DNA of 64,000 nucleotides from contig NZ_JBBJCN010000004.1 in the NCBI RefSeq assembly GCF_037622515.1, forward strand, positions 62,001 to 126,000. Reading direction: 5' to 3'. This document shows, in pieces, positions 34,201 to 43,917 of this stretch (position 1 is its first letter; every line of letters begins with the position of its first letter). The notes under the pieces were generated by a model. The model did not search any database, was not told where the DNA came from, and saw nothing but the letters and a program-made list of their open reading frames with translations. Made by a program: the position numbers and the translations under genes. The stretch comes from Paradesertivirga superstes (GTDB lineage Bacteria > Bacteroidota > Bacteroidia > Sphingobacteriales > Sphingobacteriaceae).

Positions 34201-35700
34201 CTAATTAATATACCTACTTAACTCTTCCGCAATTTTCCTGTCGTTAGACAGGCGCGGCACTTTATTCTGTCCGCCAAGTTTACCTTCTGCTTTCATGTAA
34301 TTTCTGAACGCGTCTGCCTTTAAGCTACGTATAATTAAGGGTTGAAGAATTTTTCCTTCAATTAAATCGAAATAATAGATATTTTTCTTTTGCAGAGCTT
34401 CATCTACTTTTAATCGGAATACTTCCATATCTGCCGGAGCTTTGGAAAACTCAATGAACCATTCATGATAAGGTAGCTCACCATTTATTGAATTCACCTG
34501 TGGTGCAACCGTAAATTCGGTTATTTCCACCCCCTCTTCTTTCGCGACAGATAGCAATGCATATTCAACTTCTTCACCTATAACATGTTCGCCAAACGCG
34601 GATATGTAATGCTTAATGCGGCCGGAAACTATGATTTTATACGGATTCAGGGATACAAATTTTATGGTATCGCCTATACTGTATCCCCATAAACCTGCAT
34701 TGGTATTTAATATCAGTGCATAGTTTTTGTCAAGTTCTACTTCTGCCAGAGACAGTCTGGCCGGATTTTCGTTGAAAAAATCTTCAGCAGGTATAAACTC
34801 GTAAAAAATCCCGGCATCAGCCAGAAGCAAAAGCCCATTGTCCTTCTGCGAATCCTGGTAAGCAATAAATCCTTCCGAAGCTGGATAAGTCTCGATTGAA
34901 TCGACCCGCTTACCAATTACCTCTTCCATTTTTGCCCTGTAAGGTTCGAAGTTTACTCCTCCGTACACAAAAAGACTGAAGTTCCTGAAGATATCCTTGA
35001 TCTTCTTCCCGCCAGCCTTCGCCGAAAGTCTGTCGAAATACATTTGCACCCATGGCGGAATACCAGAAATCAGGCGCATATCCTGGTTAAACGTTTCTTC
35101 TACAACAGCATCAACTTTTTTCTCCCAATCGTCAATACAATTGGTTTCGTAAGAAGGAAGCCGGTTTTTCTGAAGATAATCAGGCACATGATGCGCAACA
35201 ATGCCCGATAGTCTTCCGGTTTTGATACCGGCATGTTCTTTCATAATTGGACTTCCCTGAAGAAATATCATCTTCCCATCCACAAAATCGGTTTTCCCGG
35301 TTTCATGAATATAGGTCAACAATGCGTTCCTGGCGGCTTTTATATGCTCGGGCATAGATTCCTTAGATAAAGGGATATACTTTACTCCCGATGTTGTACC
35401 CGATGTTTTTGCAAAATAAGCAGGTTTACCGGGCCATAAGACGTCGGGTTCGCCCTCCACTACCCGCTCAATGTAGGGTTTAAGATCCTCATAATCTCGT
35501 ACTGGAACCTTTGTCTTGAAATCATTGTAAGAGTGTATTTTCGAAAAACCGTGGTCCTTCCCAAAAGCTGTGGATTGCGCGGTCTTGATCAGTTTTTGAA
35601 AAACCTTTTCCTGCGCAGCAACCGCGTTCTTCTTCCACTTATCAATCTGCCATACTGCAAAAGCTGCAAAAGGCTTACTTAAAGCTGCTTTTATTCCCAT
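34201..35700 (-). CDS. GH3 family acyl-adenylase-like protein
   Basis: The 499 residues belong to the GH3 superfamily, the ANL-type adenylating enzymes of which plant auxin-amido synthetases are the best known. Visible parts are the nucleotide loop FAKTSGTTSGVKYIPLS, FVYGGVNFEPYRAKMEEVIG, and the C-terminal region SGRIKHYISAFGEHVIGEEV. Bacterial members are common in Bacteroidetes and their acyl and amine substrates are mostly unknown. It lies 3 bp from the next gene upstream, which suggests co-transcription. Confidence 0.9.
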   Translation of the reverse strand: MGIKAALSKPFAAFAVWQIDKWKKNAVAAQEKVFQKLIKTAQSTAFGKDHGFSKIHSYNDFKTKVPVRDYEDLKPYIERVVEGEPDVLWPGKPAYFAKTSGTTSGVKYIPLSKESMPEHIKAARNALLTYIHETGKTDFVDGKMIFLQGSPIMKEHAGIKTGRLSGIVAHHVPDYLQKNRLPSYETNCIDDWEKKVDAVVEETFNQDMRLISGIPPWVQMYFDRLSAKAGGKKIKDIFRNFSLFVYGGVNFEPYRAKMEEVIGKRVDSIETYPASEGFIAYQDSQKDNGLLLLADAGIFYEFIPAEDFFNENPARLSLAEVELDKNYALILNTNAGLWGYSIGDTIKFVSLNPYKIIVSGRIKHYISAFGEHVIGEEVEYALLSVAKEEGVEITEFTVAPQVNSINGELPYHEWFIEFSKAPADMEVFRLKVDEALQKKNIYYFDLIEGKILQPLIIRSLKADAFRNYMKAEGKLGGQNKVPRLSNDRKIAEELSRYIN

Positions 35701-35703
35701 AAA

Positions 35704-36492
35704 TTAGATGATATTGTCCATCACATCAGGATCCTGATCACCTGTGTATTCGCTCATCATACCACGATAAGCTATTGCTAAAGCAACGCTCGACAATGGA
35801 ATAACAAAGAAAGAATTTATAAAAAGCACTACCAGACTCAATCCTAAGTACTCATTATATTCCAGGTACAGATACAAGATGTGAAATATTGCAAAGAAGG
35901 ATAAAAGAAGCAATAACTTAGTGAAATTCCCCCTTGTAATGGCTAAACTTAAGCGTAATGCCCTCAATGGATTGATTTGGCGGTCGATGATAAAAAACGG
36001 AAAGAACACCACTCTTACTGATGCAATAAAGATTACCAGCGTTGCCAGAGACATTGCAAACTGCACTACCGATGTTATCTCCACTCCTGTATAAATGATT
36101 GGAAATCCGATTAAAAAGAAAACCAAAAGCACCAGGATACAGAAGATCAGAAAAAAGAGTGTACCAAGAAGAAAGTCAATAATTTCTTTGGTAGTTGGTG
36201 TCGCTTTCATAAAAGAGACATCATTTTCTTCCTTATCCAGAGCATGGAAAATGTATTTGATAATGGTTAACTGAAAACCAAAATAGGTAAGGACAAAGAG
36301 GAAAAGAAAGAAAATTTTCAGAAACGGATTTATATCACTTAAAAGATTAGCTAACACTCTTGAAAGTGTTGGAATTAAGAACAATAAAAGACAAAGTCCT
36401 ACTATCGAGAAATAATACTTACGCAAGATAACTCTGGCAGATTGTATAACATCTTTAACAGCAAAAGTACTTTCCTTAAGAAAATCTATCAT
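35704..36492 (-). CDS. Polytopic membrane protein, function unknown
   Basis: The 262 residues are mostly hydrophobic with about six helices, for example IVGLCLLLFLIPTLSRVLAN and LFFLIFCILVLLVFFLIGFP. A soluble turn between helices two and three is short. A segment near 178 (NPLRALRLSLAITRGNFTKLL) resembles the conserved amphipathic part of DUF975/GlpQ-membrane-domain proteins. The start overlaps the glycosyltransferase stop by 4 bp, so the two are coupled. Confidence 0.72.
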   Translation of the reverse strand: MIDFLKESTFAVKDVIQSARVILRKYYFSIVGLCLLLFLIPTLSRVLANLLSDINPFLKIFFLFLFVLTYFGFQLTIIKYIFHALDKEENDVSFMKATPTTKEIIDFLLGTLFFLIFCILVLLVFFLIGFPIIYTGVEITSVVQFAMSLATLVIFIASVRVVFFPFFIIDRQINPLRALRLSLAITRGNFTKLLLLLSFFAIFHILYLYLEYNEYLGLSLVVLFINSFFVIPLSSVALAIAYRGMMSEYTGDQDPDVMDNII

Positions 36493-37460
36493 GAACGTTT
36501 TAAAATAATTCTTTTAATAAAATCCTGCATAAACCCCAAGCCATAAGCAGTAAGCTGGATTAGCGCTGCAAAGATGCTTAAAAATGCAACATTTAAAGAT
36601 TTGTTTTCACTCCATGAGTGAAAAAATATTAACAAAATATATACTGAGAGTATAAAATTGGTGATAATCGACAAAGGATGCTGAATCGCATTGGCAAACA
36701 CCGTTATAAACAGAAAAATAGTAAATGCGGCCGGAAAAAAATGCACCAGTTTTAACTCGGATGGGAAAAACTTAAAGACATTGATTCTTGCTCTTCCGAA
36801 GAAATGCAGTTGCTTATAAAATTGCCTGAAACTGGTTCTTCTTTTATGAAATACAATGGCGTCGGGTATTAAACCGATTTTAAATCCTAATGAATGTATT
36901 CGAATGCTAAATTCGATGTCTTCACCCAAACGGGTAAGAATAAAACCTTTACTAGCTTCCCATACTTTCCTCGAAATTCCCATATTAAAACTTCTGGGAT
37001 GAAACATGCCACCAAGATTTTTTTTGTTTCCCCGGATGCCGCCTGTGGTAAAGGGAGAAGTCATTGCATAGCTTATTGCCTTTTGTATCGGGGTAAAAGA
37101 ATGGTGCGCCGCGTCGGGTCCTCCATACGCATCAAGCTGATGTTCAAGGATATAATTATTAACGTTTTGCAAATAATCTTCCGGAATCAAGCAATCCGAA
37201 TCAAAAACAATAAAATAACTGCCTTTAGCTCTTTCAAAACCAAAGTTCCTGGCAAAACCCTGCCCCTCGTTTTCCTTAAAATAATAGCTTATTTCAAGTC
37301 GATCCTTATATCCCTCAACAATTTCTTTTGCGGTGTCCTTCGAGCCATCTTCAATGACCAAAACTTCAAATTGCCTGTACGTTTGCTGAGTGAGTGTATA
37401 AAGCAATTCGTCAATTTCTTGCGGACGATTGTATAGGGGGATGATTATGGAGAAAAACAA
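36489..37460 (-). CDS. Glycosyltransferase family 2 with C-terminal membrane helices
   Basis: The 323 residues start at a TTG at 37460, the only in-frame start before a stop. A GT-A fold carries SIIIPLYNRPQEIDELLYTL, VLVIEDGSKDTA and the DxD-type FDSDCLIPEDYLQ, followed by about three helices at the C-terminus. The acceptor is unknown, but the membrane anchor suggests glycan or lipid-linked substrates. The start lies directly against a dispersed repeat (37469-37609), so the upstream control region may have been altered by it. Confidence 0.85.
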   Translation of the reverse strand: MFFSIIIPLYNRPQEIDELLYTLTQQTYRQFEVLVIEDGSKDTAKEIVEGYKDRLEISYYFKENEGQGFARNFGFERAKGSYFIVFDSDCLIPEDYLQNVNNYILEHQLDAYGGPDAAHHSFTPIQKAISYAMTSPFTTGGIRGNKKNLGGMFHPRSFNMGISRKVWEASKGFILTRLGEDIEFSIRIHSLGFKIGLIPDAIVFHKRRTSFRQFYKQLHFFGRARINVFKFFPSELKLVHFFPAAFTIFLFITVFANAIQHPLSIITNFILSVYILLIFFHSWSENKSLNVAFLSIFAALIQLTAYGLGFMQDFIKRIILKRS

Positions 37461-37468
37461 ATTTATAA

Positions 37469-37609
37469 ATGTGCAAATGAGTTAATGTGCAAATATGCAA
37501 ATTATTGGCAAACGTAATATAATGTAGATTTTGATAATTGCCCTGTTAATAGCAATGGAAAATGCGCCGTTTTTCATTTGCACATTTTCTCGTCTGCATA
37601 TTTGCACAT
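37469..37609. repeat. Dispersed intergenic repeat with GTGCAAATATGCA arms
   Basis: Left arm 37469-37503 carries ATGTGCAAATG and ATGTGCAAATATGCAAATT. The right arm 37575-37609 is its inverted counterpart (CATTTGCACA... GCATATTTGCACAT). The same unit recurs at 50192-50323, so this is a repeat family rather than local chance. Confidence 0.7.
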
Positions 37610-38563
37610 CTATCCAATTTTCTTACCTATCTGGTAATGATTTCTCTCAGACGAACTTCTCGATACCAGCTCCGCAACGAAACCGGTTAAAAACAGCTGA
37701 AACCCAACTATAATAGCGACCAGTGCAATATAAAACAAGGGTTGGTCAGTAGCATTGCGATACCTTAGATTTTGCGAAATAGCGATCAGCTTTTCAGCAA
37801 TCAGCCAAATTGTAATAATTAATCCCGTAATGAAGCATAAAACGCCCATGGTACCAAAAAAATGCATAGGCCGCTTTCCGAATTTTCCAACAAAAAAGAT
37901 TGAAAGCAAATCAAGAAACCCATTAACAAACCGGCTCATGCCGAATTTTGTTGTACCATACTTTCTTGGCCGGTGTTCAACTTCCTGCTCCCCTATTTTT
38001 TTAAATCCCGCCCATTTGGCCAGAACAGGAATGTAGCGATGCATTTCTCCGTACACTTCAATATTCTTAACCACATCCCTGCGATAGGCTTTTAATCCGC
38101 AATTAAAATCATGAAGATTGTTGATGCCCGACATTTTTCGGGTGGCAGAATTAAAAAGTTTTGTGGGTAAAGTCTTACTTATCGGATCATGCCGCTTTTT
38201 CTTCCAACCTGAAACTAAATCGTAGTTTTCACCTGTAATTTTGCGGTATAATTCTGGGATCTCATCCGGACTATCCTGAAGATCAGCATCCATTGTGATC
38301 ACAACATCGCCCTGGGCTTCAGCAAACCCCACGTTTAAAGCGGCCGACTTACCATAATTTCTCCTGAAGTTTATACCCTTGACTGCCGGATATTTGGTTT
38401 GTAACCGTTCAATGACCTCCCATGATTCGTCGCTGCTTCCATCATCCACCAAAATTATTTCATAAGTAAATCCGTGTTCGCTCATCACGCGGTTATTCCA
38501 CTCTACCAGTTCGGGCAATGATTCTGCTTCATTATAAAGAGGTACTACTACAGAGATGTTCAT
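37610..38563 (-). CDS. Glycosyltransferase family 2 (DPM1/undecaprenyl-phosphate type)
   Basis: The 317 residues contain VVPLYNEAESLPELVEWN, ILVDDGSSDESWEVIERL, RRNYGKSAALNVGFAEAQ and the metal site TMDADLQDSPDEIPEL, then two C-terminal membrane helices. The layout is that of polyprenyl-phosphate sugar transferases, which load a sugar onto undecaprenyl phosphate for export. Start and stop overlap with the DUF4199 gene by one base (TAATG), so they are translationally coupled. Confidence 0.9.
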   Translation of the reverse strand: MNISVVVPLYNEAESLPELVEWNNRVMSEHGFTYEIILVDDGSSDESWEVIERLQTKYPAVKGINFRRNYGKSAALNVGFAEAQGDVVITMDADLQDSPDEIPELYRKITGENYDLVSGWKKKRHDPISKTLPTKLFNSATRKMSGINNLHDFNCGLKAYRRDVVKNIEVYGEMHRYIPVLAKWAGFKKIGEQEVEHRPRKYGTTKFGMSRFVNGFLDLLSIFFVGKFGKRPMHFFGTMGVLCFITGLIITIWLIAEKLIAISQNLRYRNATDQPLFYIALVAIIVGFQLFLTGFVAELVSRSSSERNHYQIGKKIG

Positions 38564-39156
38564 TAAGAAATATGATTTTGATTTTCAGGCTGATGATTTG
38601 CAAGCAATTGCTCCCTTTTAAAAATGGCGGCAAATACCAGGGCTGTAATAAACAATATTATTATAGACGACAATAAATTAGAGACTACTGAACTAACACT
38701 GGTATTAGCCGTGGCTTCAAACTGCTGCTCAATTTTCTCGGCCATCTCATCAATCTTTTCAGGCTCGGTATCCATTCTGTTTAAAAATGCAGACAATACA
38801 TTTACAAAATTATTTTTGGCCTCTAGTGTAATTTGCGGACGGATATATTTTATAAATACAAAGCTGCCGGCGGATGAAATTAGATAGGCAGACAGAAACA
38901 AAATAAAAATACCCGAGGTTGCTTGTCTGAAATTCCAATAACCACCAATTTTTTTCCTTAAGCGCTTTATTAAAATAATTGCGGCTGTTAAGGGGATAAT
39001 TAAATATCCAAACAGGTAGGATATAAAAACCATCAGAATAGATTGACTGTGAGCCAAAATAAACAAGGCTAAAATATCCAAAACCAGTAAAGCACCACCT
39101 AAAATCAATCCGTTTTGCAGAGCGTCTTTCCTGATCTCCTTTAAACTTTTATCCAT
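38563..39156 (-). CDS. DUF4199 membrane protein
   Basis: The 197 residues have four membrane helices and a soluble helical insertion (about 105-150) between helices three and four. The Bacteroidetes family DUF4199 is recognised by GLILGGALLVLDILAL and WNFRQATSGIFILFL. Its position beside a polyprenyl-phosphate glycosyltransferase is typical. No function is established. Confidence 0.84.
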   Translation of the reverse strand: MDKSLKEIRKDALQNGLILGGALLVLDILALFILAHSQSILMVFISYLFGYLIIPLTAAIILIKRLRKKIGGYWNFRQATSGIFILFLSAYLISSAGSFVFIKYIRPQITLEAKNNFVNVLSAFLNRMDTEPEKIDEMAEKIEQQFEATANTSVSSVVSNLLSSIIILFITALVFAAIFKREQLLANHQPENQNHIS

Positions 39157-39159
39157 TAA

Positions 39160-39831
39160 TTATAATTGATTAAACGAAGATAACAGCACATAAACAGAAG
39201 CATCAAATTCTGCATCGGTACTATTTTTTTCGAATGTAGCCATTTCTTCCATACTTGGTTCTGGCTGGTAAAAAAAGGCCATAATTGGGTAAAACAAATC
39301 TTTTAGCTCAGATTCTTCATCAAGCTGATCTGAGGCTATCGCGATTTCTTCCAGGCCCGCTTCCATTAATATCTGATTAGCAATAATGTCTTCGTAAATA
39401 CGATGTTCATCCTGAAACTCGTCTTCATCTACTAATAAAAACTCTTTAAGGAAATCCTCCAGTTCAGGCTCAATATCTTCATCGTGGCATTCGCGGATGT
39501 ACAACAATACATTCAGAAGCTCGGTACCGCGGTCAATGGTGTCTTCTTCTATTTCTTCCCATTCTTTGGAGTCAAGATAATCTTCCTCAAGCTTCATAAC
39601 ATCTTCGGCAAAGAAATTAATCATCAGCAGATCAAAAAATACTTCACGCAGGAAATCTACTTTTGATTCATCATCAAAAGCTTCATCCATCAATGCTACT
39701 TTTTCTGTAAAGGAGGCATCAAGGTTAAATACGTCAATTATTCTTTTTGAAAAATCAGAAACTGATTCATTGCTTATTTGCGAATATTTCGCTAATGATG
39801 CCTTTATGGCCTTTTCTACCTGCTTATCCAT
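39160..39831 (-). CDS. Acidic helical protein, function unknown
   Basis: The 223 residues are rich in Asp/Glu, without signal peptide, membrane helix or catalytic motif. Runs such as EDVMKLEEDYLDSKEWEEIE and a repeated pattern of short helices suggest an all-alpha cytosolic protein. Three bases separate it from DUF4199 and one base from the dihydroorotase homologue, so it is operonic. I do not recognise the family. Confidence 0.72.
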   Translation of the reverse strand: MDKQVEKAIKASLAKYSQISNESVSDFSKRIIDVFNLDASFTEKVALMDEAFDDESKVDFLREVFFDLLMINFFAEDVMKLEEDYLDSKEWEEIEEDTIDRGTELLNVLLYIRECHDEDIEPELEDFLKEFLLVDEDEFQDEHRIYEDIIANQILMEAGLEEIAIASDQLDEESELKDLFYPIMAFFYQPEPSMEEMATFEKNSTDAEFDASVYVLLSSFNQL

Positions 39832-39832
39832 C

Positions 39833-41098
39833 TTAGAAATTATTATAAACTTGCCCGTTATTACAGGCCAACAGGACCTTGCCTTTTAAACTATTTTTAA
39901 AAAATGGTGAGTTTGAAGATTTTGACTTGTTAGAATCCGCGTCAAATACCCATTCCGAATCTGTATCGAACAAAATTACATTTGCTGTTTCGCCTTCTTC
40001 AATTGCAGGCACCCGGAGATTTAATACTTTTCGTGGATTTATTGCCAGCTTCTCAACAAGTATTTCAGGAGATAATCCTGATTCCAATGCTAATGGAAGA
40101 ACAGTTTGTAAGCCGATTATTCCAAACGCGGCGATTTCAAATTCAACCTCTTTAAATTCAATTTCATGCGGAGTATGCTGCGAAACAATTGCATCAATAG
40201 TTCCGTCTTTCAAACCTTTCAAAAGTGCCGCGACATCATCGGATGTACGAAGCGGAGGTTTCACTTTGTAATTGCTGTCGAATCCCTGTAAAGCCTCATC
40301 AGTTAAAACCAGATGATGCGCCGCAACATCGCAGCTTACCTTTAAACCTTTTTCTTTTGCTTTACGGATTAAATCCACACTGTTTGCCGAAGATATTGTG
40401 CTAAAATGAACCGGACATTCATTGTATTCTGCCAGGTATAAATCCCGTGAAATATGCACTTCTTCGGCTAAAGATGGAATTCCTTTCATTCCCAGATAGG
40501 TACTTACAATTCCTTCATTCATTTTGCCTTTGCCGGCAATGGAAGAATCTTCCGGAAATGAAAAAATCAGACCATCAAAGCCTTTTGCGTATAGCAAGGC
40601 TCTGCTCATCAAGCCCGATTCTGTTACCGGACGGGTTCCGTCGCTAAAAGCCACCGCTCCCGACATACGCATATCGTATAATTCAGCAAGATCGATCCCT
40701 TCTCTGTTTTGTGATATACATCCTACAGGATGAACATCGACGATGAAATCTTTTGTACGGTTAACAATATAAGAAACCTCCGATTTAGAATGAATAACCG
40801 GATTTGTAGAAGGCTGTACTGCAACACCGGTAAAACCACCTGCAATAGCCGCAGCGGTTCCGCTTATCAAATCTTCTTTTGTTTCAAAACCGGGTTCACA
40901 AAAATTAACATTCAGGTCAAAAAAACCAGGCGACAGGTACTTACCTTTTCCATCAATTAAAACAACATCATCTTCTATATCTATTGATTCAGAAATTCGT
41001 GCGATTTTCCCATCAGAAAGTAGCAGATCGACAATTTTATTATTAAAAGCAGAGGCTGGATGAAGAATGGTTACCGACCGGATAAGTATTGATTTCAT
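39833..41098 (-). CDS. Dihydroorotase homologue lacking metal ligands
   Basis: The ATG at 41098 overlaps the stop of the upstream gene (TGATG). The 421 residues align along the whole length with class I dihydroorotases, but the metal-binding D-x-H-x-H segment reads FFDLNVNFCEPGFETKED, with Asn for His. The later D-H-A-P-H reads SQHTPHEIEF, losing the Asp, and the carbamylated Lys region is absent. The third His region (VAAHHLVLTDEALQG) is kept. It is thus probably a non-catalytic partner, as known for PyrC-like subunits of aspartate carbamoyltransferase, while the gene at 62036 looks catalytic. Confidence 0.85.
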   Translation of the reverse strand: MKSILIRSVTILHPASAFNNKIVDLLLSDGKIARISESIDIEDDVVLIDGKGKYLSPGFFDLNVNFCEPGFETKEDLISGTAAAIAGGFTGVAVQPSTNPVIHSKSEVSYIVNRTKDFIVDVHPVGCISQNREGIDLAELYDMRMSGAVAFSDGTRPVTESGLMSRALLYAKGFDGLIFSFPEDSSIAGKGKMNEGIVSTYLGMKGIPSLAEEVHISRDLYLAEYNECPVHFSTISSANSVDLIRKAKEKGLKVSCDVAAHHLVLTDEALQGFDSNYKVKPPLRTSDDVAALLKGLKDGTIDAIVSQHTPHEIEFKEVEFEIAAFGIIGLQTVLPLALESGLSPEILVEKLAINPRKVLNLRVPAIEEGETANVILFDTDSEWVFDADSNKSKSSNSPFFKNSLKGKVLLACNNGQVYNNF

Positions 41099-43152
41099 CA
41101 AATTTTAATTTTTGAATCTTTGGTTTTATAAAACCTGACAAGCAAAATTTCCACTGCCAGGAAAACCAGGGCCAAAATTAGACAAAGTTTCCACAACTGG
41201 ACACCATTATTTACAGCTTTTATAGCGTTTTGAATAGAAGCCCTGCCGGGGCTGAAAATTTCTAATGTATTATCCGGCAACTTTTTGCTCAGTTCAGATT
41301 TGGTCAGATAGCTTAAATCAGACTCTGAACGGTTATCATTAAATGCAAAAACAGATAAAACACTGTCGCCTTTAAGCAATTGATATACACCTTTTTCTCT
41401 GATCTGATCTGAAACAAACAATCTGGTACCATTGTCTGATGACCTCACATCAGGAATAGCTTCAAATTTTCCTTTTTTCAACTTCAAACTTTGATTTGCA
41501 GAGAGCGTAATTTTATTTGTTTCCAGAAACTGATCTTTACCCAGAGTGTAAAACAAGCGATTATCACGCAGGCTTAAAAAAGCAATCTGATACATAATCG
41601 GTACAAAAACCGAATGTCTGACAAAATTACTTGAGGCTTCACTTAGCGAAACTGCAGAAAGATAGACTTTTCCTTTTCCGATGGAATACTGGCTTAAAAA
41701 ACTTCTCCTTCCGGGAAGCATCAATATACTTTGTTTATTGGTACGGCTTAGATTACTAAACTGTACATATTTCTTGGCCAGAGGCAAATCAAGTTTATTA
41801 GGAAGTTGAGAAAACACGCCTTTAAATACAGGATGCTGAAGATTAATTTCTGAAACTTTAATGTCCTGACTAACTACAGATTCCGGAATATCGGTTCCTA
41901 AAGTTTGAGTAAGAGTCCGTAAACCCGACAGGTTATCGTCCAGAGATGGATAGATCATCAGGCTTCCTCCATTACGCACGTAAGTTTTTAACTGGGAAGC
42001 CAGTCCCGTTGAGATATTATCAGTTGCGGTTAAAATAAGGAGGGGAGTATTCGCAAGCTGAGAATAATTGATGCTTCCTGTAAGGATGTTTTGATATAAA
42101 AAAAATGGTTCGGCCTGGTAAAGTGAGTTGATATATGGATTTTCACTTGCGGTATGAATTGCCAAAACAGGCATTTTCAGTTGTACATTGAAAGTGAAAT
42201 AAAAGTTATCATCAAAAACCACCGGATAATCTGTTATTAACACCTCTCCTCGTTTCCAGCCTGCTCTTAAACCTCCGAACGACAGCGTATCTTTACTGGT
42301 GCTCCTTGACTCAATATTTAAGCTTCCGAGAGCTTTAGGTTTTCCATCGATCAAAATTTTAACAGGAACGTTTTCGGCATTTTTATCCGAATTATTTTTA
42401 AGCTGAACTACAATCCTTTCAGTTTCATTTGGCCTGTGGACCGGAGAAACAAACCAAACGGAATCAACCGATATGTTAGCTAGCTGGTTAGCTTCAAGCT
42501 GAACGAAACGCACTGCGATGCTCGTATCAATAGTTAAATCCCGGGCCGGAACAAAGTTCTTCTGAAAGTCTGATAAAATGTAAATCGTTTTGCTGGTATT
42601 GGGTTCACCCGAAAAAACATCTGACTGACGATTAATTACCTGCTGAAGGTTTCTGCTTAACGCACTGATTTTAACATCATCTACAGCCTGAACAAATTCT
42701 TCGTATGATAACAGACGCTGGTGCCTCCCTTCAAAATCGTTGGTTAACAGCTGGTACTTATCATTTATATTATAAGCCGAAGCTATTTCTTTTGCACGTC
42801 GTTTTGCTTCATCTAATAAACTACCCTCTTTATTGAGCGTTTCCATGCTGTACGAATTGTCAATATAAACACTGATAGCCTGTTGCTGAAAACTGTTGCT
42901 TTGCTGACTTTCATCAGGAATATACGGTCGGGCGAATGCCAGTACAAGAAAGGCCAGAATTAATAGCCTTGACAAAAGGAGTAATATATTTTTAAGATTT
43001 CTGCTCGATGAGGTTTGTTGCTGAATTTCTTTTAGAAAAGATACATTGCTGAAATATACTTTCTTAAACTTCCGGAAATTAAACAGGTGTATTATTACCG
43101 GGATGGCAAGTGTAGATAAAGCGAAAAGAAAACCTGGAAATAGGAAATTCAT
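41098..43152 (-). CDS. BatA-domain membrane protein with vWA-like region
   Basis: From the ATG at 43152 (MNFLFPGFLFALSTLAIPVI) the protein has about 684 residues. The first 85 form the BatA N-terminal domain with two helices around ILLLLSRLLILAFLVLAFAR. A von Willebrand-like region follows with a MIDAS-type SVYIDNSYSMETLN. The middle is periplasmic-type beta-rich sequence (ISVDSVWFVSPVHRPNE), then a glutamine-amidotransferase-like segment (MIYPSLDDNLSGL), and a final helix (LCLILALVFLAVEILLV). Bat proteins are linked to envelope and oxidative stress tolerance in Bacteroidetes. It heads the long minus-strand run. Confidence 0.88.
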   Translation of the reverse strand: MNFLFPGFLFALSTLAIPVIIHLFNFRKFKKVYFSNVSFLKEIQQQTSSSRNLKNILLLLSRLLILAFLVLAFARPYIPDESQQSNSFQQQAISVYIDNSYSMETLNKEGSLLDEAKRRAKEIASAYNINDKYQLLTNDFEGRHQRLLSYEEFVQAVDDVKISALSRNLQQVINRQSDVFSGEPNTSKTIYILSDFQKNFVPARDLTIDTSIAVRFVQLEANQLANISVDSVWFVSPVHRPNETERIVVQLKNNSDKNAENVPVKILIDGKPKALGSLNIESRSTSKDTLSFGGLRAGWKRGEVLITDYPVVFDDNFYFTFNVQLKMPVLAIHTASENPYINSLYQAEPFFLYQNILTGSINYSQLANTPLLILTATDNISTGLASQLKTYVRNGGSLMIYPSLDDNLSGLRTLTQTLGTDIPESVVSQDIKVSEINLQHPVFKGVFSQLPNKLDLPLAKKYVQFSNLSRTNKQSILMLPGRRSFLSQYSIGKGKVYLSAVSLSEASSNFVRHSVFVPIMYQIAFLSLRDNRLFYTLGKDQFLETNKITLSANQSLKLKKGKFEAIPDVRSSDNGTRLFVSDQIREKGVYQLLKGDSVLSVFAFNDNRSESDLSYLTKSELSKKLPDNTLEIFSPGRASIQNAIKAVNNGVQLWKLCLILALVFLAVEILLVRFYKTKDSKIKI

Positions 43153-43433
43153 TAAATTCAAACTTACATAAAATTTCATCTTAGAAATTATCAAACATAA
43201 GTTTTGTGCATTTTTTGCCTGCAGGCTGATTTAATCAAAAAGTATATTCATGCAAAAATAGTGGCCTTGTAATTAATTAAACCGCATTATTTTAATTTCA
43301 ATGTATACCTGAAAAGAAAAAAAATACAGCTCTGTACTAAAATAAATACAAAAGGAAGAGAAAAATTAATCTCCATAATCTAATCGAGGTTTGGCATAAT
43401 CTTAGTACACCATCCGGTATATAAAGAATTGCT

Positions 43434-43595
43434 ATGAAAAGAACTAAAAACTCAACCGGAAATCTTTTGAATCAATTTGATAAAGAATTAAGAGCAATAA
43501 TACTGTATGACTTAAAATTATTTAAGTCAAATAATGGCAGATTCCTTAGAAATAACCCGGGCAAACGCCAGGAAATTGATCTTCAGGTTGCCTGA
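43434..43595 (+). CDS. Small basic protein, 53 residues
   Basis: The frame begins MKRTKNSTGNLLNQFDKELR and ends KRQEIDLQVA, and is followed by a good terminator at 43630. This terminator supports a real short transcript. There is no signal, membrane helix or known family. The stretch 43153-43433 upstream is AT-rich and shows no gene. Confidence 0.5.
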   Translation: MKRTKNSTGNLLNQFDKELRAIILYDLKLFKSNNGRFLRNNPGKRQEIDLQVA

Positions 43596-43629
43596 TCGAC
43601 ATAATAACTATTCTCATCTACCTATAGAA

Positions 43630-43666
43630 AAGGGTTTGGCCACACTGCAGGCTAAACTCTTTTTTA
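43630..43666 (+). terminator. Rho-independent terminator
   Basis: GGGTTTGGCC at 43632-43641 pairs with GGCTAAACTC at 43650-43659 (ten pairs, two of them G-U), followed by six T. It lies 35 bp after the small ORF at 43434. The remaining 43667-43917 has no gene I can support. Confidence 0.75.
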
Positions 43667-43917
43667 ATTAATAACCACCCTCTTGTCAAATGCGCTTAAT
43701 AATAAGAACTGATTGTTCTTCCAAATCAAGTTCCGATCTAATCTGTCTTTTTAGGTTTGCCCGAGGGTCTTTTACTTAGTTGAAAAGAAACTTTGTTTAA
43801 TTGCAATTTGAATTGGACAATAAAGAATCAGTCTTAAACTTAGAATAACTATAATATTGAAAAAGGAAAGTATTATTAATTTTACGTGTTCAAAACAACA
43901 AGGTACAGCATTTTTTA

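Noticed and set aside
36894..37436. Plus-strand frame of 180 codons inside the glycosyltransferase gene
   Set aside because: The minus strand encodes a clear GT2 enzyme with DxD motif; the plus-strand frame has no family features.
43680..43780. Minus-strand fragment VKDPRANLKRQIRSELDLEE
   Set aside because: About 30 codons, no start codon and a stop immediately upstream; no neighbouring support.
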